NCBI GenBank assembly: GCA_009924535.1
Contig: RFRI01000030.1
Span: forward strand, 1 to 10,140
Origin: Verrucomicrobiota bacterium
GTDB lineage: Bacteria > Verrucomicrobiota > Verrucomicrobiia > Opitutales > UBA953
DNA: 10,140 nucleotides
Direction: 5' to 3'
The translations under genes were made by a program, and so were the position numbers. The notes below the pieces were generated by a model. The model ran no database searches. It had not been told where the DNA came from and was given only the letters and a program-made list of their open reading frames with translations. Shown in pieces: positions 5,557 through 10,140 of the stretch. How positions within the stretch are numbered: position 1 is the stretch's first letter; the number at the start of each line of letters is the position of its first letter.

Positions 5557-6228
5557 TCAACCCTCCGAAGGGTCGTAGAAGCCTTGGCGGACGACGAAAC
5601 GGATCACGCCGGCGACGTCGTGGACGCCGAGCTTGCGCATCAGGTTCGTGCGGTGGTTCTCGACCGTCTTCGCGCTGATATCGAGCTTCACGGCCACTTC
5701 CTTGCTCGAGAAACTCTTCGCGAGCAGGATGGCGATTTCCTTCTCACGTTCCGTGAGCGTCGAGCCCTTGGCGTCGACGTCGCTTTCCGGGGCCGTGAGG
5801 GCGTCGGCCATCGCCTTCTGGAAGGCTTCGCTGAACCAGGTGTCGCCGGCGGCGACGGCGTCGACCGCCTGGCGGAGTTCGGAGAGGCGGGCGCTCTTCG
5901 GCACGTAGCCGCGGACGCCGACCTTGAGGAGGCCGCGGGCGATCTGCTTCTCGGACTTCGCGGAGAAGATGAGCACCTTCAGGTCGGGCTGGCTGTCATG
6001 AAGCTGGCGGAGGATCTCCAGGCCACTGATGCCCGGCAGGAGGATGTCGAGGATGAGGATGTCCGGTTTGAGCTGCTTGGCGAGGGCGAGGCCTTCGTGG
6101 CCGTCGGCCGTCGAACCCAGGACGCGATAGGCGCCGCGGGCCTCGAGCATCTCGATGATCAGTTCGCAGATGGCGGTCTGGTCTTCCACGACCACGACCG
6201 ATTTCGCCTTCCGGGAAGTTGTCTTCAT
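5557..6228 (-). CDS. NarL/FixJ-family response regulator (REC plus LuxR-type HTH), copy 1
   Basis: This 223-residue protein has a receiver domain at about 9-125. It carries the acidic pair E15-D16, phosphoacceptor D61 (ILDILLPG), switch residues S89 and Y108, and K111 (GYVPKSA). All functional positions are present, so phosphorylation is expected. A LuxR-type helix-turn-helix follows at about 158-216 (LTEREKEIAILLA, SSKEVAVKL, KTVENHRTNLMRKLGV). The start at 6228 gives the same MKT...RK opening as the upstream copy and lies just before the receiver; the frame is open further upstream but without similarity. It lies 71 bases downstream of its paralog at 6300-7049, on the same strand. No histidine kinase is nearby, so it is an orphan regulator here. 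Target genes are unknown. Confidence 0.93.
   Translation of the reverse strand: MKTTSRKAKSVVVVEDQTAICELIIEMLEARGAYRVLGSTADGHEGLALAKQLKPDILILDILLPGISGLEILRQLHDSQPDLKVLIFSAKSEKQIARGLLKVGVRGYVPKSARLSELRQAVDAVAAGDTWFSEAFQKAMADALTAPESDVDAKGSTLTEREKEIAILLAKSFSSKEVAVKLDISAKTVENHRTNLMRKLGVHDVAGVIRFVVRQGFYDPSEG
5560..5573. other. Small inverted repeat at the end of the copy 1 regulator gene
   Basis: ACCCT (5560-5564) and AGGGT (5569-5573) flank a four-base loop inside the last codons of the regulator, next to the convergent yoeB stop. No T-run follows in either direction, so a terminator role is uncertain. Confidence 0.2.
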
Positions 6229-6242
6229 GGGGGATGAGGACC

Positions 6243-6271
6243 ATTCTGTCCTCCTCCCCGCCGCAGGCGAA
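6243..6271 (-). promoter_or_regulatory. Candidate promoter of the copy 1 response regulator
   Basis: On the minus strand, TTCGCC (6266-6271) and CAGAAT (6243-6248) are 17 bases apart. The -10 box has four of six matches and the -35 box only three. The -10 box ends 14 bases before the ATG at 6228, which follows a C5 run. The copy may equally be read from the upstream regulator's promoter. Confidence 0.25.
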
Positions 6272-6299
6272 CGCAAAAGGGCGTCCTTTGGTAACAATC

Positions 6300-7049
6300 T
6301 TATTCCACCGCCGGATCGACCAGGCCTTGGCGGACCACGAAACGGACCAGCCCGGCCACGTCCCGGACGCCCAGTTTGCGCATCAGGTTGGCGCGATGGT
6401 TCTCGGCGGTCTTGATGCTGATGCTCAGGCGGCCGGCGACTTCCTTGCTGCTATGGCTCTGGGCGATGAGCACGGCGATCTCGCGTTCGCGCGGGGTCAG
6501 CTGGTCGATCACCCCTTCGCCGAGGTGGGCGGGGGAAGCGAGGGCCTGCCGGACCGTGCGGCTGAAGTCTTCGTTGAACCAGGTGTTGCCGAGGGCGACG
6601 GAGTCGAGCGCCTTGCGCAGTTCGGAGAGCGGACCGTTCTTGTTCACGAAGCCGTGGATGCCGGCCTGCATGAGCGCGCGGACGATGTGGGGCTCCTGCT
6701 TGCCGGAGAAGATCAGCACCTTCATCGAAGGGAGGCTGCCGCCGAGGCGGCGCAGGACTTCGATGCCACCGACGCCGGGCATGATGACATCGAGTACCAG
6801 GATGTCGGGCCGCAGCTGCAACGCCAACTCCACCGCGCTCTCGCCATCGGAGCCCTTGCCCGCGAGTTCGCAGCGCGGGTGATTCTGGATCATCTCCGCG
6901 ACCAGGTCGCAGACCGCGGACTGGTCCTCGATCACCAGCACGCGCTTCTTGCCTTCGGGGACCGAAGTCGGCGATGGCTTCTTCGTGACCGGGAAGGCCG
7001 GGAGGGCGGCTGGACGACTGACGCGGATCTTGCGCAATGATGTCTTCAT
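6300..7049 (-). CDS. NarL/FixJ-family response regulator (REC plus LuxR-type HTH), copy 2
   Basis: This 249-residue protein has a Pro/Lys-rich N-terminal tail of about 35 residues, absent from its paralog. The receiver domain (about 36-150) has E41-D42, phosphoacceptor D87 (VLDVIMPG), S115, F134 and K137 (GFVNKNG). The LuxR-type helix-turn-helix is at about 184-242 (LTPREREIAVLIA, SSKEVAGRL, KTAENHRANLMRKLGV). By hand alignment, 46 of 63 residues of the DNA-binding end match copy 1 without gaps, so the two arose by duplication and may recognise related sites. The ATG at 7049 is the only good start and has just a weak AGG upstream. It is divergent from the cassette A gene across 76 bases and lies upstream of copy 1, probably in one transcript. 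No kinase partner is in the window. Confidence 0.93.
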   Translation of the reverse strand: MKTSLRKIRVSRPAALPAFPVTKKPSPTSVPEGKKRVLVIEDQSAVCDLVAEMIQNHPRCELAGKGSDGESAVELALQLRPDILVLDVIMPGVGGIEVLRRLGGSLPSMKVLIFSGKQEPHIVRALMQAGIHGFVNKNGPLSELRKALDSVALGNTWFNEDFSRTVRQALASPAHLGEGVIDQLTPREREIAVLIAQSHSSKEVAGRLSISIKTAENHRANLMRKLGVRDVAGLVRFVVRQGLVDPAVE

Positions 7050-7066
7050 GTAAGCGATACCTGAGA

Positions 7067-7095
7067 GATATCCTGTTTTGCCCTTTTATTATCAA
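7067..7095 (-). promoter_or_regulatory. Candidate promoter of the response regulator pair
   Basis: On the minus strand, TTGATA (7090-7095) and GATATC (7067-7072) are 17 bases apart. The -35 box is good and the -10 box weak (three of six). It lies in the most AT-rich patch of the window, between divergent genes, so it could share control with the rightward gene. Confidence 0.4.
7087..7092 (+). promoter_or_regulatory. Candidate -10 box of the cassette A gene
   Basis: TATTAT matches five of six positions of a -10 box, 33 bases before the ATG at 7126. No -35 box is evident at 16-18 bases, which would fit dependence on an activator such as one of the adjacent regulators (inference). It overlaps the -35 box of the leftward candidate promoter. 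Confidence 0.35.
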
Positions 7096-7125
7096 TGGAA
7101 AGACGATGGGGCCTATTCCTCATCG

Positions 7126-9648
7126 ATGAATAAGAGAAATGGATTAGCATTGTTGGCCGCGTTGATGCTCATGGCGGCGCTGGGCGCGCTGACTTTCGCG
7201 GCGACTTCTTTGGTCATGCTTGAATCGAGGCAGCAGGAGACGGTTCGACGTGGCCGGCTCCTGCGAATAGCCTCTGAAAACGCGGCATGTCGAGGCCTGG
7301 CGGAGTTGCAGGCCAGGCTAGGTCCCGACGTCGCGCATGATTTCGAATCGACGCCCGGCGGCTTGAGCGCGGTCGGTAAATTTGACCAAGTTAGTCTTAC
7401 AGGAGCCGCGGCGGAAGGTTCCCTCTTATCTCGCTGGGAGGTGGCGGACCTGTCCCTGGGCCATGACGTTGCGGCAAGATCGGTAGCGGCGATGGGGGCT
7501 TCGGCTTGGGCCAAGAGCCCCGCTGGACGAGCGAAACTGCCTCACGCCTTGGCTGGCATGGTTACGCCCGGACAATCCGTGGCTTTGGCGGCTGCCGGGC
7601 CTGACTTCTTCGAACCACGGCAGGTGCCGGGGGCGTCGTGGCAGATAAGCGGGCTCCTCACGGATCCCGTGCGCGGAGGCTGGAAGAAGAATCTGGCGGT
7701 CGAATCCGCGCTGGCTGAAGAGCTGGGCCAGCCCTTGGCGTCGTTGCTACGGAGTGCGGCGTTCGTGCAATCTCCGGCGAAAGGAATTCCCCTTGCCCGC
7801 ATCACCGATGCGGCTTGTTCGCTCGATACGTTACCGGTGCTGGCCGACCTTCGGCTGAGCATGGGGTTCTTCAACTCGAGGAGTGACGGCCGACATCGTC
7901 TGCGATTTCACGGGTCCGCTGTTTTCTGGAATCGCCTGACCGTGCCGGTGCTGACCGGTCCGCAGGGAAAGATGTTTCTCGTGGAGTTCGTCGGCTCGCC
8001 CGAGGTGACGGTCGCCAACCTCGAGACCCAGAGCTCGTTCGTCGTCGACTTGGACGACTGTCCGCAGGAAGACTTCGGGGTCATCCGGCAGGGCTTGCGG
8101 GAAAGAGGGTTATGGTTCTGGGCCGAGGTGACAGATCCGACGACCTATGGCATGAGCGGCCGGGGGCTTTTGCCCGGCGAGGTCTATGCCTTGGTCAATC
8201 CGGCGCCTGCCACGCAGCCCCAAGGGCTGGCCCGCATCCTGACCAAGACGACCTGGAAGATGGAGCGGGCTTATCATGGTCCGGGTTGGAAGCGTCCTGA
8301 GCCGACCGTCTTCCTGCCGTCGGATCGCATCGAGATCGCGGTGCGCTTCCGGGGGAAGGTCGGTATCCGGCTGCGGCCTTATGCGGGGGAGCCGACCCGA
8401 GATAGCGCCATCTCCGACTATCCGGCCAAGCCCCTCATCGTCTTGGATAATATCACCTTCCCGGATTTCCTGATCAGAACTACGGGCGAGGACTATTCCC
8501 GCGAGGACAGTTCCGGCTATGTGATCGAGGAACGGCGGGCCTGCCTGCGCATACGCCTACGTCCGCGTGAGGTGAACGAACTCTGGTCGGCGGCCGCGAA
8601 AGGCGCGTTGTCGAGGTCAGGCTGGGATTTCTCGAATCTAGCAGACGCCGCCGAATGGGTCGTCGACCACCCCGTGCAATCCGCGTTGGACGTCGTGGAT
8701 CATGATGCGTCATCCTTGGCCGGGCCGCTCTGGGACCTTCGGGCCAATCGCCATGACGCCGGGGAGCCCGGCACCTTCGCTTCGGTAAGATTACGTGATG
8801 TCCCGAACGCTCCGTCGCTGTCGGTCGGATCGTTACGACACCTTGAGGCTCCCGGTTCGACTGCTTGGATGGGGCGCCTGGATCGGGCTTTCTTCGGTGC
8901 TCCGTTGGAGGCGCCCGAGCCCGGTGTCGTTTCACATCATCCCTTTTTGATTCGGGCTGGGAGCGGTCTCGGCGCAGGGTCGGTTGACTTTGCGCGGGGT
9001 CTGTCGGTCGCCGGCGCGTTCAACGTGAATTCCCGTGACACCAAGGCCTGGGAACTTTTCTTGGGAGATGCCGATGGAGCATGGAAGCCTGATGCCGGCG
9101 GACCGTTTGAGCCGCAGGAGCTGAGCGGGCGGCTCTTCTTCACCCGGACTGGCGGGGCGTCGCTCGCAAAATGGGGCGCGATAAGTCCGGTGGATCTTGC
9201 CGACCGAGCGGTGAACGGCCTCCCCGGGGCGGCCTACCTTGGGTTGATCGGCCAGCAGGCCGTGCGGTGCCTTGAGGCACCCGGGCTCGGAGAGCTCGCC
9301 CGTAAGATCGTAGAACTACAGCCGAGCCACGGTTGGCCTTATCGCTCGCTGGAATCGTTCGCCCGCTCGCGGGTGCTTGAGCACGCCTTGGAGGCGGCGT
9401 CCCTCGATGCTCCGTATGTCTCGGCGTCGCCGGAATTGCCGATTCGTCTGCAGGCGGAAGACCTGCTGGAAGCTTGGGCGCCGGTATTGACCGTGAGGGG
9501 CGACACCTTCCGTGTCATCGGTCGAGCGGAGGGGGAGGGCGGCACCTCTGTCTGTGAGATGGTAGTGCAGCGCATCCCCGAGGAGCATTCGGCGGCGCAT
9601 CTCGGTCGTCGATTCAGGATAATATCAGTGCGGTTTCGTAACCGTTGA
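7126..9648 (+). CDS. Verru_Chthon cassette protein A-like, pilin-type N-terminus
   Basis: From the ATG at 7126 the product has 840 residues. It opens with MNKRNG and one hydrophobic helix (about 7-32), followed by a basic stretch and the segment SENAACRGLAELQARLGPD (50-68). This matches the start of Verru_Chthon cassette protein A, a Verrucomicrobiota family with a PilX/pseudopilin-like N-terminus. Other family landmarks are DRAFFGAP (about 585-592), GAFNVNS...AW (630-642), VVQRIPE near the end and the terminal GRRFRIISVRF. The long middle is probably extracytoplasmic. A role in a pseudopilus or surface assembly is inferred from the N-terminus; no biochemical function is established. It is shorter than my recollection of typical members (over 1,000 residues). 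The usual B, C and D partners are not present on either side. An in-frame TTG at 7078 would add 16 residues but lies within the candidate promoter. Confidence 0.8.
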   Translation: MNKRNGLALLAALMLMAALGALTFAATSLVMLESRQQETVRRGRLLRIASENAACRGLAELQARLGPDVAHDFESTPGGLSAVGKFDQVSLTGAAAEGSLLSRWEVADLSLGHDVAARSVAAMGASAWAKSPAGRAKLPHALAGMVTPGQSVALAAAGPDFFEPRQVPGASWQISGLLTDPVRGGWKKNLAVESALAEELGQPLASLLRSAAFVQSPAKGIPLARITDAACSLDTLPVLADLRLSMGFFNSRSDGRHRLRFHGSAVFWNRLTVPVLTGPQGKMFLVEFVGSPEVTVANLETQSSFVVDLDDCPQEDFGVIRQGLRERGLWFWAEVTDPTTYGMSGRGLLPGEVYALVNPAPATQPQGLARILTKTTWKMERAYHGPGWKRPEPTVFLPSDRIEIAVRFRGKVGIRLRPYAGEPTRDSAISDYPAKPLIVLDNITFPDFLIRTTGEDYSREDSSGYVIEERRACLRIRLRPREVNELWSAAAKGALSRSGWDFSNLADAAEWVVDHPVQSALDVVDHDASSLAGPLWDLRANRHDAGEPGTFASVRLRDVPNAPSLSVGSLRHLEAPGSTAWMGRLDRAFFGAPLEAPEPGVVSHHPFLIRAGSGLGAGSVDFARGLSVAGAFNVNSRDTKAWELFLGDADGAWKPDAGGPFEPQELSGRLFFTRTGGASLAKWGAISPVDLADRAVNGLPGAAYLGLIGQQAVRCLEAPGLGELARKIVELQPSHGWPYRSLESFARSRVLEHALEAASLDAPYVSASPELPIRLQAEDLLEAWAPVLTVRGDTFRVIGRAEGEGGTSVCEMVVQRIPEEHSAAHLGRRFRIISVRFRNR
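9631..9644 (+). other. Small inverted repeat before the cassette A stop codon
   Basis: CGGTT (9631-9635) and AACCG (9640-9644) form a 5-bp stem with a four-base loop, ending just before the TGA at 9646. No T-run follows. No intrinsic terminator is visible between this gene and the next. Confidence 0.2.
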
Positions 9649-9661
9649 GCGTGGGGTGGAC

Positions 9662-9688
9662 TTGACTGGCGGGCGAAAGGGCTATGAT
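9662..9688 (+). promoter_or_regulatory. Candidate promoter of the Bax inhibitor-1-like gene
   Basis: TTGACT (9662-9667, five of six) and TATGAT (9683-9688, five of six) are separated by 15 bases, slightly short. Transcription would begin near 9695, making the ATG at 9696 leaderless. Confidence 0.45.
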
Positions 9689-9695
9689 GGAGGGC

Positions 9696-10140
9696 ATGGA
9701 ATCCAATCCCTTCATCGTCGCTGACGCCCCGGCCGCCGACCGAGCCGCCTTCTTCCGTCGTACCTACGGCCTCGTGGCCATCGGCTTCGCCGCCTTCGCG
9801 GCTTTGCTGGCGATCTTCTTCGTTGGTTTCGAGGTCACGCCAGGCGTCAGAGGCCTTTCCGAAACGACCTACGGGACTGGCGTTGCCGCGGCGTTTATGT
9901 CCGGTATTCAGGCAATGGAGATGTCGTTGGGACGCTGGAGCATGCTGCTCGTGTTGCTCGCCTTCTGGGGCGCGACCACCGTGGCCCAGTCGCTGGCCTT
10001 CAATCGCGCCTCTCGCGGCACCCAGTATGCCGGTCTTTCCTTCTACGTCTTACTCGAGGCCCTGATTTTTATCCCGCTCATCGGTTACGTCATTTATTAC
10101 TCCAAGGGTAACGCCAGCAGCGTGCTGCTGCCGGCTGGTA
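9696..10140 (+). CDS. Bax inhibitor-1/YccA (UPF0005) family membrane protein, 5' part
   Basis: The frame is open from the ATG at 9696 to the right edge, giving 148 residues without a stop. After a polar N-terminus (MESNPFIVADAPAAD) come hydrophobic segments at about 24-45, 81-100 and 110-135. Between the last two is RASRGTQYAGL, then YVLLEALIFIPLIG, which is typical of the Bax inhibitor-1/YccA family in Planctomycetes and Verrucomicrobiota relatives. Family members are multi-pass inner-membrane proteins; some leak calcium, and YccA modulates FtsH, but the role of this subgroup is unknown. In-frame ATGs at 9684 and 9687 would add three or four residues. I prefer 9696 because the others lie within the -10 box. 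GGAGGG sits one base before 9696, too close to act as a normal ribosome site. Confidence 0.75.
   Translation, partial: MESNPFIVADAPAADRAAFFRRTYGLVAIGFAAFAALLAIFFVGFEVTPGVRGLSETTYGTGVAAAFMSGIQAMEMSLGRWSMLLVLLAFWGATTVAQSLAFNRASRGTQYAGLSFYVLLEALIFIPLIGYVIYYSKGNASSVLLPAG

Noticed and set aside
5584..7040. Two long plus-strand open frames opposite the two response regulators
   Set aside because: Both are mirror frames of real regulator genes; their similarity to each other only reflects the duplication of the genes on the other strand.
1..10140. CRISPR arrays, tRNA/rRNA genes, insertion sequences, attachment sites or a prophage/defence island
   Set aside because: No regularly spaced repeats, cloverleaf-like segments, transposase motifs or terminal inverted repeats were recognised. 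The toxin-antitoxin pair is the only accessory-type module, with no mobile element signature around it.

Overview
The window is GC-rich, densely coded chromosomal DNA, most likely from a Verrucomicrobiota bacterium of the Opitutales kind. The best lineage evidence is the gene at 7126-9648. It carries the hallmark segments of the Verru_Chthon cassette protein A family, which is essentially confined to that phylum. Most starts lack a good Shine-Dalgarno sequence. No RNA genes, insertion sequences, CRISPR arrays or prophage genes were seen.

Layout from left to right:
- 2-538 (+): 3' end of an unrecognised gene.
- 543-1193 (-): convergent, membrane-anchored Sel1-repeat protein.
- 1306-2043 (+): secreted SGNH/GDSL hydrolase, followed by a strong rho-independent terminator.
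- 2159-3793 (+): secreted putative zinc metallopeptidase. It appears to be an internal tandem duplication whose first half has lost the HExxH motif.
- 3799-4854 (-): convergent YahK-like zinc alcohol dehydrogenase.
- 5051-5549 (+): YefM-YoeB toxin-antitoxin operon with a recognisable TGTACA-type operator over its promoter.
- 5557-6228 and 6300-7049 (-): two closely related NarL/FixJ-type response regulators in tandem, with no histidine kinase.
- 7126-9648 (+): divergent, solitary Verru_Chthon cassette protein A-like pseudopilin-type protein.
- 9696 to window end (+): 5' part of a Bax inhibitor-1/YccA family membrane protein.

Nothing here forms one obvious pathway. The SGNH hydrolase and the metallopeptidase are neighbouring exported enzymes but are separated by a terminator. 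The alcohol dehydrogenase is probably housekeeping detoxification. YefM-YoeB is a self-contained, autoregulated stress module. The paired regulators share an intergenic region with the cassette A gene and are candidates to control it, but this rests on position alone.

The most interesting points are the two-lobed metallopeptidase with one dead-looking lobe, the tandem orphan regulators beside a lone cassette A gene, the overlapping operator palindromes of the toxin-antitoxin operon, and a set of starts that look leaderless or near-leaderless (several CCCCCATG, several ATGAAGAC).
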